This document shows, in pieces, positions 28,599 to 36,976 of a DNA stretch of 64,000 bases (the first letter of the stretch is position 1; each line of letters opens with the position of its first letter). The translations under genes and the position numbers were made by a program. The stretch is taken from the NCBI RefSeq assembly GCF_021389955.1, contig NZ_CP089980.1:1-64000 (forward strand), read 5' to 3'. This DNA is from Fulvivirga maritima. Its GTDB lineage: Bacteria; Bacteroidota; Bacteroidia; Cytophagales; Cyclobacteriaceae. The notes beneath the pieces are model-generated. The model was not told the DNA's origin. It saw only the letters and a program-made list of their open reading frames with translations, and made no database searches.

Positions 28599-29099
28599 CT
28601 ATAAAATGTTTCTATTTTCAATATTCTTTAAATATTTTAACAAGTCCACTATGTGTTGCTCTGAATGCGACCTTATAATCCAATCCAAATGCCACGCAGC
28701 ATTTTTCTCATTCAAATTTTCATAAATGCATTTAACTTCCAAAAGGTCTTTTACAATATCTGTTAAATCATCTACTGAATCTCCAATAACTGGCACTTGA
28801 ACTTCCTCAATATTATTAACATCTGATATTGAGTTATAATAACCGAAATCCGGAAAATTCTGCCCAACATTTTTCCTAATTTCCTCATAGTTGAAGTTGT
28901 ACAATGGTTCTTCAAATTCACTATCCATCACAAATTCATTATCCAGAAACATTGAATATAGTTTAACTAAATGCTGCTTTAAGAATAATGTTTTATTATC
29001 TAATTCAACATTTGGTTTTAAGCCAAGTATCGTAATCCTGTCAATAAGTTTTATTAGCTCTTCCAATGTTTTACAACGTTCCTTGTAGTGGAAACACAT
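28599..29099 (-). CDS. Cassette protein, DUF5063-like
   Basis: A 155-166 residue soluble helical protein. The C-terminal pattern DSVDDLTDIVKDLLEVKCIY followed by HLDWIIRSHSEQHIVDLLKY matches the DUF5063 family, whose function is unknown. The start is ambiguous: the open frame begins at the ATG inside repeat R6 (MCFHYKERCKT), so either the repeat supplies the first 11 residues or translation starts at the TTG of LEELIKLIDR. If the repeat ATG is used, this cassette product is a fusion with the leader peptide. Confidence 0.6.
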   Translation of the reverse strand: MCFHYKERCKTLEELIKLIDRITILGLKPNVELDNKTLFLKQHLVKLYSMFLDNEFVMDSEFEEPLYNFNYEEIRKNVGQNFPDFGYYNSISDVNNIEEVQVPVIGDSVDDLTDIVKDLLEVKCIYENLNEKNAAWHLDWIIRSHSEQHIVDLLKYLKNIENRNIL

Positions 29100-29234
29100 C
29101 CCTTATTTCTCACGCATTTAATGTAACTAATTTAACATTAAACATAAACACTTACACTTTCAAGACTTATAAAGTTTGATCCGAACAGCCAGGCCATATT
29201 CATACCACCATGCTAAGTATAGCGGCACCGGGGA
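29071..29234 (-). repeat. Cassette repeat R6
   Basis: Slightly short copy: CTTGTAGTGGAAACACATCC at the left, and ATGCTAAGTATAGCGGCACC in place of the usual right hairpin. It overlaps the 5' end of the 28599-29099 reading frame. A second, short site with GCAACGG and GTTACC boxes appears to follow to about 29340. Confidence 0.7.
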
Positions 29235-29335
29235 TGCAACGGCTTAGATGCTGTTTTCTGCCGGGTTTCATTTATCTTACTTGTTTGCATTTATGCTTCA
29301 ATCACTCGTTTCGCAGCCGTAGCTCCTACTCTTTG

Positions 29336-29851
29336 TTACCTTGTATTTTTCATCACTTCAAATTCCAAATCATGCTTCTTTAGGCTATCTATCAGCTCGT
29401 TATATTCATATTCCCTTTCATCCAATTGATCTATTGATTGATCAGAAGTCAATATGATTTCTTGAGCGTCAATAAATTTAGATAGCCATAAAATAACACC
29501 TTTGAAGTATAAATTCAATTCGTCATTCTCTTTAAATTGATGCCAGTTTATCCAATTGCTAATCGAGATCGTTTTAGGAAAATATGAATGAAGATTGAAA
29601 TAATCGGGTCCTGTTATCATAGCTAAATCTTCTTCTGACCACTTGTTCTTGGTATACCAACGCCATGATCTATCCCAGTAGTCTTTCAAAAAGAGCGCAT
29701 CGATATTCTCCCTCGTCCATTTCCACTCCTCATAACTTTCGTCTTTTTTTATGGGCGAACATATTTCATTGTCATTGAATCTATTGGGTAAATCAAGCAA
29801 TTCAATTGCTAGTAGTTCATGTCTAATTATTGCGTTTACTTTATCTCCCAT
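29336..29851 (-). CDS. Cassette protein of unknown function
   Basis: A 171-residue soluble, acidic and Trp-rich protein (ESYEEWKWTRENIDALFLKD; YWDRSWRWYTKNKW; ISNWINWHQFKEND). No signal peptide, membrane segment or recognised motif. It is alone between repeats R6 and R7. The leader ORF of R7 (MCFRYAGVTLH...) overlaps its ATG and stops eight bases inside the gene, an arrangement that would allow coupled re-initiation. Confidence 0.55.
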   Translation of the reverse strand: MGDKVNAIIRHELLAIELLDLPNRFNDNEICSPIKKDESYEEWKWTRENIDALFLKDYWDRSWRWYTKNKWSEEDLAMITGPDYFNLHSYFPKTISISNWINWHQFKENDELNLYFKGVILWLSKFIDAQEIILTSDQSIDQLDEREYEYNELIDSLKKHDLEFEVMKNTR

Positions 29852-29867
29852 TTGTTTTTAAGTGCAA

Positions 29868-30060
29868 GGTAACACCCGCATAACGGAAACACATTCCCCT
29901 ATTTCTTTTATGCGGTCAATCTAACTAATTTAATGATAAAAATGAATAGCAGCTCTTTGTGAGACTTTTAAAGGTTGACGGGAATAGACAGGCTATACTC
30001 AGGCCCATGGTAATCATGCCACCATGTCAAGCATGGCGTCAGCGGAGTTGGCGGTAGTTA
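29868..30060 (-). repeat. Cassette repeat R7
   Basis: Full copy, and the one that keeps GCATAACGGAAACACATTCC, an AACG box resembling the A-type sites. The outer arms TAAC-AC-CCGC and GCGG-TA-GTTA pair; the right arm includes the stop codon of the serine hydrolase gene. Confidence 0.88.
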
Positions 30061-31149
30061 TTTTTTGACTAAATTGCTATTCATAACGATTTTTCTAATT
30101 TCTTTTTCAAAATGGTAGACGATATCAATATCTCTGTCATAAACATTTTCCATTATAATGATGTCTAACTTTTTTTCTGGCACATATATTTTAAGGTTTA
30201 CGAATCCGATACCTCTTCCAGCGTGTCCGATGTATTTAAATGGTTTGCCTTCGTGTATATTGACGCCATACCCATAATTCGATTGTTTATTGCTGAACGT
30301 ATAATCTGAATCGACTACCTCGGAATTTACCATAAGATTGTAGGTTTCAGATTTTAAGATGTCGCCATTGTGTAATTTTGTATCCCAAATATTCAAGTCG
30401 TGAGGATTTGAAATAATGCCTCCTGCAGGAACAAAGTTTGCCCAAGATTCTTTAGTGAAATTTAAGCTATCAAAATCTACCTTTTCCAATTCTTCGTTTG
30501 AAACCCAGTAACCATTTACGAGATCAGGATTAACTCCATCAATTTCATAACAATATGTTTTAGTCATCCCTAACTCTTTAAAAAGAGTATTAGCTGCCTC
30601 CGTGTAATTGTCGCCGGTTACAGCCTCTATAGTTTTACCTAACAATCCATAAGCAGGATTACTGTAGCGAAAATCCGTGCCTGGCTTAAAAGCTAAAGGC
30701 CCTTCAATATTCAAAACTCCCGATGACATATTCATTAACTGATGGACTGTTACCGTGTCTGCCCAAGTTTGTTCAAGTTTAGGAAGATATTTCCTAATTG
30801 GACTTTCCAAATCAATATTTCCTTTTTCGGCTTCCTTCAAAACGAGAACTGCTGTTATCTGTTTGCTATTTGATTGGATTCGAAAATTACTGTTCGAGAT
30901 AATAGGCGTTTTCTTTTCAAAGTCTGAAAATCCATATTCCTTGAAGTATTTGGTTTCGCCATTTTGAGTTATCAGAACAACACCATTAAACTTTCTTGGA
31001 TTGGTTGTTTTGATTAAGCTATCGATTGCGGCAGAATAGTCATCGACCGCTTGTTTCTCATTTTTGGTATTCGTCTTATTCTTATTCTCTCTACAACTTA
31101 TGTGGGTGAGGACGATAAAAAGAAGTAAGATTTTAAAAGTTTGTTCCAT
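30058..31149 (-). CDS. Cassette serine hydrolase, beta-lactamase class C-like lipoprotein
   Basis: A 363-residue periplasmic hydrolase of the beta-lactamase/PBP-like serine family (PF00144). A lipoprotein signal (ILLLFIVLTHISCREN, Cys ~19) is followed by the three active-site motifs: SxxK as SNSK in NFRIQSNSKQITAVLVLKEA, YxN as YSN in GTDFRYSNPAYGLLGK, and HxG-type as HAG in YIGHAGRGIGFVNLK. Real class C beta-lactamases are a minority of this family; many are D-aminopeptidases or esterases, so resistance should not be assumed. Only gene between R7 and R8; its stop forms part of R7. Confidence 0.82.
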   Translation of the reverse strand: MEQTFKILLLFIVLTHISCRENKNKTNTKNEKQAVDDYSAAIDSLIKTTNPRKFNGVVLITQNGETKYFKEYGFSDFEKKTPIISNSNFRIQSNSKQITAVLVLKEAEKGNIDLESPIRKYLPKLEQTWADTVTVHQLMNMSSGVLNIEGPLAFKPGTDFRYSNPAYGLLGKTIEAVTGDNYTEAANTLFKELGMTKTYCYEIDGVNPDLVNGYWVSNEELEKVDFDSLNFTKESWANFVPAGGIISNPHDLNIWDTKLHNGDILKSETYNLMVNSEVVDSDYTFSNKQSNYGYGVNIHEGKPFKYIGHAGRGIGFVNLKIYVPEKKLDIIIMENVYDRDIDIVYHFEKEIRKIVMNSNLVKK

Positions 31150-31183
31150 TAAATATTTGATTTCGCGTTATTGCCCTAATTAC

Positions 31184-31376
31184 CGCCAGCACCCGTGTAA
31201 AGGAAACACATTCCCTTATTTCTTTTATGTGATCAATCTAACTAATTTAATAATAAAAATGAATAGCGCCGTTTTGTGAGACTTTTAAAGTTTTGATGCT
31301 AATAGCCAGGCAATATTATGCAAAAGAGCCGTGGTAATCATACCTCCATGCCAAGCATGGCGGCAACGGGCGCTGC
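31184..31376 (-). repeat. Cassette repeat R8
   Basis: Full copy. It has the clearest terminal pairing: left CAGC-A-CCCGT with right ACGGG-C-GCTG, nine base pairs around one mismatch. It is followed by TGTTGGGCG (GTTGGGC fits the GTTRRRY core of integron sites). Confidence 0.9.
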
Positions 31377-31409
31377 ATATTGTTGGGCGTTCGTTTTGTT
31401 TTATTTCCA

Positions 31410-31996
31410 TCAATCATAAACCGCAAAATGATAGAAACCACCTTCCATCCTCTCAAAAACATCATATCTTGAAGAATCCTTATCAAGTGATTTCTGACTG
31501 TAAATGATTCCTTCTTCACCATACATAGCGGAAACTCTCCAACGGTATGATATTGTACTTTCACTAATTGCTATATCTGATATATGGCACTCTTTCATTT
31601 TAGAAATTATTGGTAATACCTTTACGCTATCAATCCTAATATGATGCATAGCAAGCAAACTATCTAAAGAAGCATATGCAATCTTATCTCCTTCTTGGTA
31701 ATAGCTAAAGTAAAATCCTAATACAGGTTCAATTCCATACGTTTGTTTACTTTGATTTATCACTATACCATCAATTACAATATATCGTTCTTCAGGCAAT
31801 ACAGCTATATTTCTAACGCTATCAAGTTTTAGAATAGCTTCATGTAATTCATTAAATCTTCCACTTTTAATCAGTATTTTGGAATTGACTTTTACTTCGT
31901 CTGAACTAAAAATGATAGATATAAAGATGAAAAGACCAATCCCCCCCCCCCTAGTACTACCAGGAAAGCAACTCCTATATATTTAAGTATTTTCAT
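31410..31996 (-). pseudogene. Cassette membrane protein with an 11-base G tract, out of frame
   Basis: ATG 31996 gives KILKYIGVAFLVVLG, which runs into a G11 tract (C11 on the plus strand, 31941-31951). With nine or twelve Gs the frame continues as IGLFIFISIIFSSDEVKVNS through PEERYIVIDGIVINQ to the stop at 31410, about 195 residues with one N-terminal transmembrane segment. As written the frame is off by one. Such tracts are classic phase-variation switches and also classic assembly errors. The family is not recognised. It lies between R8 and A5. Confidence 0.6.
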
Positions 31997-32008
31997 TTTT
32001 CTAATGAC

Positions 32009-32134
32009 GCACAACGTGTTTGTATAGGCTAAGTAGGCAATTGCGAGCTTCAAACTCATCAAACCGTTACTATTTTAAAGCGGGCTACAACCGTTGAATT
32101 TACTACTATATCGCCTATTTTGTATATACAGTGC
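32009..32134 (-). repeat. attC-like site A5
   Basis: Left arm GCACAACGTGTTTGTATAGG with C, right arm GCCTATTTTGTATATACAGT with GC. These pair as a long stem (CACAACGTGTTTGTATAGGC against GTGC/ATATAC/TAGGC). The right arm overlaps the 3' end and stop of the DUF6584-like gene. Confidence 0.65.
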
Positions 32135-32678
32135 TACCAGCTTTTATTTTATCTAAATATCTTTTAATTCCTTTTAAGAAATTTGGAGTTACTGCTGATT
32201 CCTTTATTGAATCATCAATTAATTTTTTCAGCTTATTTTTTTGATAGTCCGTTAATTCCTTAACTCTAAAATTTTCCTTTGGCAATAGCTTTTTCAAAAT
32301 AATAGTCGAGCTGTTACCACAAGACTTTTTAAACTTCCTAACGCATTGCATTTCAGTTTCTGAAAGATTTTCTTTCAAAAAGAGGTGTCGCCCAGCGCTA
32401 ACCTTATCATCTTTATGAAGATATAATTCAGCTATTTTGTTATGCAAATCCTGGTTGATAGAATAGTATTGGAAAAATCCTTCATATCTACTAATTGCCT
32501 TGTCGATATCGCCATCAAGTACATCTTTTTCAGCGCGTTTTATTATTCTTAATTCAAGAGCGTTTCTATAGTCTTTAATTGTTCGATGTCTCTCCCAAAG
32601 TGACAATCTTGTTTTTTTGACTTCTGAGTTTTCAGATGACAAAATCCAAGATCTAAAATTTGAGATTAGCTTCTTCAT
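32115..32678 (-). CDS. Cassette protein, DUF6584-like
   Basis: A 187-residue soluble helical protein with the TPR-like pattern of DUF6584: NQDLHNKIAELYLHKDDKVS, AGRHLFLKENLSETE, CVRKFKKSCGN, then KLLPKENFRVKEL. It shares this architecture with the broken chromosomal gene at 7685-8216. The start is either ATG 32678 (KKLISNFRSW) or the ATG five codons upstream, which is part of repeat R9 (GGATGTTACC); the first is preferred. The R9 leader ORF overlaps the start by about 20 bases. Confidence 0.6.
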   Translation of the reverse strand: MKKLISNFRSWILSSENSEVKKTRLSLWERHRTIKDYRNALELRIIKRAEKDVLDGDIDKAISRYEGFFQYYSINQDLHNKIAELYLHKDDKVSAGRHLFLKENLSETEMQCVRKFKKSCGNSSTIILKKLLPKENFRVKELTDYQKNKLKKLIDDSIKESAVTPNFLKGIKRYLDKIKAGSTVYTK

Positions 32679-32685
32679 TGTTGCT

Positions 32686-32870
32686 GGTAACATCCGTGTA
32701 AAGGAAACACATTCCCTTATTTCTTTTATATGGTTAATCTAACTAATTTAATGATAAAAATGAAGAGCAGCGTTTTGTGAGACTTTAAAAGTTTGATGGG
32801 AATAGCCAGGCTATACTCAGGCCCATGGTAATCATGCCATCATGCCAAGCATGGCGGCAACGGGAGTTAT
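32686..32870 (-). repeat. Cassette repeat R9
   Basis: Full copy. The terminal arms pair as TAAC-A-TCCGT with ACGGG-A-GTTA; the GTTA includes the TAA stop codon of the next gene. The hairpin CATGCCAAGCATGGCGGCAA is present. Confidence 0.9.
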
Positions 32871-34303
32871 TCTTCTCCAAATTTTCCATTCATTTCTTCT
32901 AAAATCAGATTAGGGTCATATCCATAACCATCTTTGAAAACTAACTCAACATTGCGTATGTTTTCTTTAATATCTCCATTAATTACTACAAAGTCTGCTT
33001 TTTTTCCGCTCTCAATTACCCCAATTTCAGAATTGGAAAGAACTTCCGCTCCATTACTTGTCATAATTTTGATTGCTTCCTCGCTCGTAAATCCTGCTTC
33101 TTTTAGTAACTCAAAATTTCTTTGGTCTCCAAAGCCTGGAAGTACGTGTCTACCTGCATCAACTCCTGCAGTTAAAGTTCCTCCCATTTTAAAAAATTGA
33201 TATTCAAACTCCATTATTCTTTTTAATCTACTCTCCCTAACGCTATCACTCGACTTTTGAATATCGAAATTATTTCTTCTCTCATTATATTGTGATTTTA
33301 AAAATGGCGACATTACTTCTAACGCACGTTCATCTGCAAAGGCTCTATTTGGAATACTTGCCTCATAAATAGCCAATGTCGAAGTCAAAAAAACATTGCT
33401 ATCAATCATTAACTGTTGAAGTCGTTTAACTTCCTCACTTTTTATATCCAACTCGTCTATGTATTCTCTTGAGCCGTCACAAATACCGAACGTTTTGTTC
33501 TTTCTAAAATCGCTTGTGCTGTTCAGTCCGTGTTCTATTCCATCAATGCCAAAATTTGTAGCCTCTTCAAAGGTGATTGAACATAAATGTCCCGTTACTT
33601 TTGCATTCCGTTTATGTGCTTCTTTGATAATAACTTCCAAGTCACTTGGTGTTGTATGGCGATAAACTTTAAACCATCGAACTCCTTTTTCTGTCCAATA
33701 TTGAATGGTATCCTTTATATGGTTTTCATTGCGTGGGATAATCATATTTGGGTTACCTCCTTTTCCCGTAAAATAAGGTCCGCTTATTATTATTTTGGGT
33801 CCAATAACTTTGCCTTGCTCTATTTTTTTTGATAATTTTATTTCTTGCTCTGGTGATGCTGAACCACAAGTTTGAATAGTGGTTACTCCCGAAGCCAAGT
33901 AAAGTTTTGAGGCGGTTTCTCCAACAAATGGAAATCTTGGGATATGTAGATGATTGTGAACTCCAACAATTCCGGGAATCACTGTTTTTCCCTCTAAATC
34001 AATTATAGTCGCTCCTTTTGGTATTTTAATTTCCGAGGTATGTCCAATTGATTGGAAATAACCATTTTCAACAATCAATGTTTGTTTATTATTAGCTGAA
34101 TTTCCCTTTCCGTCAAAAACAGTTGCATTGGTTAGGACAAGAACATCAGATTTATACTTTATATATTTCAGTACTTTTTGATTTAATTCAGTTCGTTTTT
34201 GGATTGAGCTTTTATCTGAGTTCAGAGCGATAAATTCAGATTTTGAATTTTGTTTGCAACCAATAAGAGTTATAAATAGAAGTATGAATGTTAATTGTTT
34301 CAA
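32867..34303 (-). CDS. Cassette amidohydrolase (lipoprotein)
   Basis: A 478-residue metal-dependent hydrolase of the imidazolonepropionase/prolidase-like amidohydrolase group. A lipoprotein signal (TFILLFITLIGCKQ) puts it in the periplasm. Metal ligands are visible: HxH in GVHNHLHIPRF (~115), the carbamylated Lys candidate in VRWFKVYRHTT, His in AKVTGHLCSI, His in IDGIEHGLNS, and Asp in TAGVDAGRHVLPGFG. The C-terminal ESGKKADFVVINGD strand is standard. At 1.4 kb it is one of the larger cassettes. Substrate unknown. Between R9 and A6. It is distantly similar in fold to the broken chromosomal amidohydrolase at 1679. Confidence 0.82.
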   Translation of the reverse strand: MKQLTFILLFITLIGCKQNSKSEFIALNSDKSSIQKRTELNQKVLKYIKYKSDVLVLTNATVFDGKGNSANNKQTLIVENGYFQSIGHTSEIKIPKGATIIDLEGKTVIPGIVGVHNHLHIPRFPFVGETASKLYLASGVTTIQTCGSASPEQEIKLSKKIEQGKVIGPKIIISGPYFTGKGGNPNMIIPRNENHIKDTIQYWTEKGVRWFKVYRHTTPSDLEVIIKEAHKRNAKVTGHLCSITFEEATNFGIDGIEHGLNSTSDFRKNKTFGICDGSREYIDELDIKSEEVKRLQQLMIDSNVFLTSTLAIYEASIPNRAFADERALEVMSPFLKSQYNERRNNFDIQKSSDSVRESRLKRIMEFEYQFFKMGGTLTAGVDAGRHVLPGFGDQRNFELLKEAGFTSEEAIKIMTSNGAEVLSNSEIGVIESGKKADFVVINGDIKENIRNVELVFKDGYGYDPNLILEEMNGKFGEE

Positions 34304-34320
34304 TGTGTGTTTTTTATAAT

Positions 34321-34456
34321 TGCATAGAACGGTCTTGTATATGAAAAGTAGCGGGTTTTAGGGACTAACTTTTCGGATTATAACAGACCTTAAATTCATA
34401 CAATTCGTTTTCGTTTGAGCGATTAAACCGCTATTTTTTATATACGTTATTAGGCA
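34321..34456 (-). repeat. attC-like site A6
   Basis: Left AGAACGGTCTTGTATATGAA with AAGTAGCGGGTTTT; right AAACCGCTATTTTTTATATA with CGTTATTAGGC. The inner arms GTATAT..TAGCGG-TTT and AAA-CCGCTA..ATATAC pair over about 20 bases. 136 bp, in the normal size range of attC sites. Confidence 0.7.
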
Positions 34457-34462
34457 AAGTAT

Positions 34463-35908
34463 TTATTTGTTAATGATTTTAAAATAACTCCCGCTCTTTA
34501 TCAATACTCCTTTTTCACTAATAAGCGGATGTTTTGTTCCCCACCAATTGAACTGGAAATAATAGGCATCTCGGTCACTAGGAAAACTTAATTCAAATTC
34601 TAATTCCTTTCCGTTTTCCGACCAACGTAGATTATTTTCACTACTATTTAGGTCTATAAATTGTCTTAAATTTTTTCCATCTTGAAAAATCGTTGTTATT
34701 GTATCGCTTTTCTTCATTGGTTCTGAAAACAGAATAGTGATTTTAGTTTTTCCAGAAAATTTGATGTAAGTTGAATCTTTTGGTGAGATTATTTTCGGTT
34801 TTGATAAGTCTTTCTGAATTTCAGAAGTCCAGTCTAGCATTTTAGGATATAAGTCCTTTAAAGTTTCTTTATCTTCTTTTTGATTGTAAAGAGTCAAGAG
34901 TTGTTGTGTAAATAGTTGAGGATATTCAAAACCCCTACTGTCATTTTGAAAACTCCAATTTAGGCCAACTTCATTTGCATAATTGGGAAAATGCCTTTTC
35001 AAGAATATGTCATAAACTGCCCAGGTCATATATTCGTTAAACACTCCAAATCCATTATTTTCATTGTATCCACTTTTATTGTCCCATAAATTAGCATTGA
35101 AATTTTTATTGACCAATTCTTTATATTGGTTTGTAGTTGGATTTACATATCCGTGGTCCATTTCTGTAAACAAGTTGTGAATTGAAGTGGCTATGTCTTT
35201 ATCATTTGTTGAAATTGTATCGGATAAAACGTAATCAGGAATTGTTATGAAATCAGCCACAGTCATTGAATCGATATCTCTATGGCAATTCATCCTATAA
35301 ACAAAAGGGGAAAGCACAACATTATATTTTTCATTGTTCGAATACTGCTCGCCAAATTCTTTTGTCAGGAACTCACGCATTTCGTTTAAGTATTGTGTTT
35401 TCTTATATTTGTTTGAAACAGAATTGTAATAGTCCTTATTTTGTTCAAAGAACTCTCTAAAGTTTGATTTTTGAACAAAGTCGTTTATTAAGTTTAAATG
35501 GTCATCAAAAGGTTGAAATCCCTTATTTGCATAGAACTCAAAACTTCTTTTTAATTCATTGTTTTCATCAAATTCGAATGCGTAAGAATCAGTCCTAAAG
35601 CTTAAATATTCTTCCCATCTTTCTCTTGAATAGTTTACAGAATCTAATAAAGGGTGTTGATTTACTGGTTTAAAATATTCTTGAACTTTGTTATAATAAT
35701 CGAAACCTTGTCGGACTTCCCACTTATCAGTTTTTCCATATTTAGTAAGTGCCAGAATGATATTTGCTAATTCATAGGTTTCGGGATATTCCACACTTAT
35801 TATTTCCTTCGATTCTTTACTTTCCTTTTTTGCCTTTTGGCAGGAAGAAATAAAAAACACGATTGATAACGTATAAATTGTAATTCTTAATGCTTGTTTT
35901 ATTTTCAT
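34463..35908 (-). CDS. Cassette lipoprotein, DUF4932-like
   Basis: A 481-residue predicted lipoprotein: ALRITIYTLSIVFFISSCQK, lipobox Cys at about residue 23. The middle resembles the DUF4932 family, which looks like a metallopeptidase with a motif followed by ..VNP; here it reads SIHNLFTEMDHGYVNPTTNQ, so the zinc-binding HExxH is degenerate (HNLFTEMDH). A C-terminal Ig-like segment follows (KTKITILFSEPMKKSDTITT). I chose ATG 35908 over the open frame start at 35950, because it begins the signal peptide. Between A6 and A7. Confidence 0.65.
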   Translation of the reverse strand: MKIKQALRITIYTLSIVFFISSCQKAKKESKESKEIISVEYPETYELANIILALTKYGKTDKWEVRQGFDYYNKVQEYFKPVNQHPLLDSVNYSRERWEEYLSFRTDSYAFEFDENNELKRSFEFYANKGFQPFDDHLNLINDFVQKSNFREFFEQNKDYYNSVSNKYKKTQYLNEMREFLTKEFGEQYSNNEKYNVVLSPFVYRMNCHRDIDSMTVADFITIPDYVLSDTISTNDKDIATSIHNLFTEMDHGYVNPTTNQYKELVNKNFNANLWDNKSGYNENNGFGVFNEYMTWAVYDIFLKRHFPNYANEVGLNWSFQNDSRGFEYPQLFTQQLLTLYNQKEDKETLKDLYPKMLDWTSEIQKDLSKPKIISPKDSTYIKFSGKTKITILFSEPMKKSDTITTIFQDGKNLRQFIDLNSSENNLRWSENGKELEFELSFPSDRDAYYFQFNWWGTKHPLISEKGVLIKSGSYFKIINK

Positions 35909-35925
35909 TCTCGGTTTTATATTTT

Positions 35926-35978
35926 GCCTAACGTTTAATGTAAAATGCATTTTAATGCATTTTTACATAGTGTTACCA
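35926..35978 (-). repeat. attC-like site A7 (short)
   Basis: The smallest site: GCCTAACG (fits RYYYAAC), then ATGTAAAATGCATTTTAATG, CATTTTTACAT, then GTGTTACC. The inner arms ATGTAAAATGCA and TGCATTTTTACAT form a near-perfect hairpin. About 53 bp, near the lower limit of known attC sizes. Confidence 0.65.
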
Positions 35979-35988
35979 TTTCGTTTTT

Positions 35989-36753
35989 TTATCTATTGGA
36001 GGAAAGTTCAGAAATTAACCTGCAATCATCACACTTAAATGCGTAAAAGTCGTTGAATGTTGAACCATCTATCAACCAATCATTTCCGCATATCGGACAT
36101 TTTCTTTCTTTGTCTTTCTTTTGTCCCCAAGCTCTATAATTGAAGAGAAAATAATAAGTGGGTATTTGTGTTACTTCCTCAATTTTTTTACAACAATCAA
36201 TTCCTTGTTTACTAAGATCACTATCATGGTTTTGTAATTGGTTTTGTGCCCACCTTTCACCTACAATGCCATTAAACCAAAGTCCTTCAACCCTTTCATA
36301 ATTATTTTCCCAGAAGTTAATATCGTTATAGCATTCTCCATCATGATGAGTATAAGGTATCTTGTATAATGGAATTTGATTAAGTGATGAGCCTTCAATT
36401 ATTGGTGAAAACCTTGTAGTTTTAAGAATTAAAAATTCTCGCTTTTTTGGAATGATTGTTTTTCCAAACTCAGGGTCTAACCCCATGTGCCTGAAGTCAA
36501 ATTTACACTTCAATTCTCCTTCAATTCGTTTTTTCCACTTAATTCCATAAATGGTTGAATTCTTCTCGCTGTACGAATCTTTCTCAGGGCAAAAAAAGTT
36601 AAGACTTAATCCATTGTCAATAGGTTCGTACTGCCATTCTTCATTTATTATTTGCTTTGTTCCATAGAGTGATTGAAAGTAATAATTGGTGCATTCAAAG
36701 AACTCCTCCGAACCTACTTCCTTACCTGTTATATTTAACTTTACTATGTGCAT
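35989..36753 (-). CDS. Cassette protein with C-terminal zinc ribbon, DUF2310-like
   Basis: A 254-residue soluble protein ending in a zinc ribbon: CPICGNDWLIDG ... FKCDDCRLISEL, with four cysteines. Length and ending fit DUF2310, annotated as a possible nucleic-acid-binding family. The central part (HHDGECYNDINFWENNYERV; GLWFNGIVGERWAQNQL) also fits. The ATG follows the TAA of the R10 leader ORF without any gap (TAAATG), the best example of possible translational coupling between repeat and cassette gene. Between A7 and R10. Confidence 0.65.
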   Translation of the reverse strand: MHIVKLNITGKEVGSEEFFECTNYYFQSLYGTKQIINEEWQYEPIDNGLSLNFFCPEKDSYSEKNSTIYGIKWKKRIEGELKCKFDFRHMGLDPEFGKTIIPKKREFLILKTTRFSPIIEGSSLNQIPLYKIPYTHHDGECYNDINFWENNYERVEGLWFNGIVGERWAQNQLQNHDSDLSKQGIDCCKKIEEVTQIPTYYFLFNYRAWGQKKDKERKCPICGNDWLIDGSTFNDFYAFKCDDCRLISELSSNR

Positions 36754-36762
36754 TTAATGAAT

Positions 36763-36953
36763 GGTAACATCCGTGTAAAGGAAACACATTCCCTTATTTC
36801 TTTTATGTGGTCAATCTAACTAATTTAATCTTAAAAATGAATAGCGGTGTTTTGCGAGGCTTTTAAAGTTTGATGCGAATAGCCAGGCCATACTATGAAA
36901 AAGAGCTGAGGTAATCATGCCACGATGCCGAGTATGGCGGCAAGGGGGGTATG
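36763..36953 (-). repeat. Cassette repeat R10
   Basis: Full copy: GTGTAAAGGAAACACATTCC, GGTCAATCTAACTAATTTAA, CACGATGCCGAGTATGGCGG. Encodes the leader MCFLYTDVTIH, whose TAA touches the next ATG. Confidence 0.9.
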
Positions 36954-36976
36954 CTTCATACAATCTGATATGTGCA

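Noticed and set aside
30058-31149. Antibiotic-resistance beta-lactamase cassette
   Set aside because: Active-site motifs fit the broad serine hydrolase family; nothing specific to true class C beta-lactamases was identified.
31316-31564. 82-residue open frame at the end of R8
   Set aside because: Shadow of the phase-variable cassette gene plus repeat sequence.
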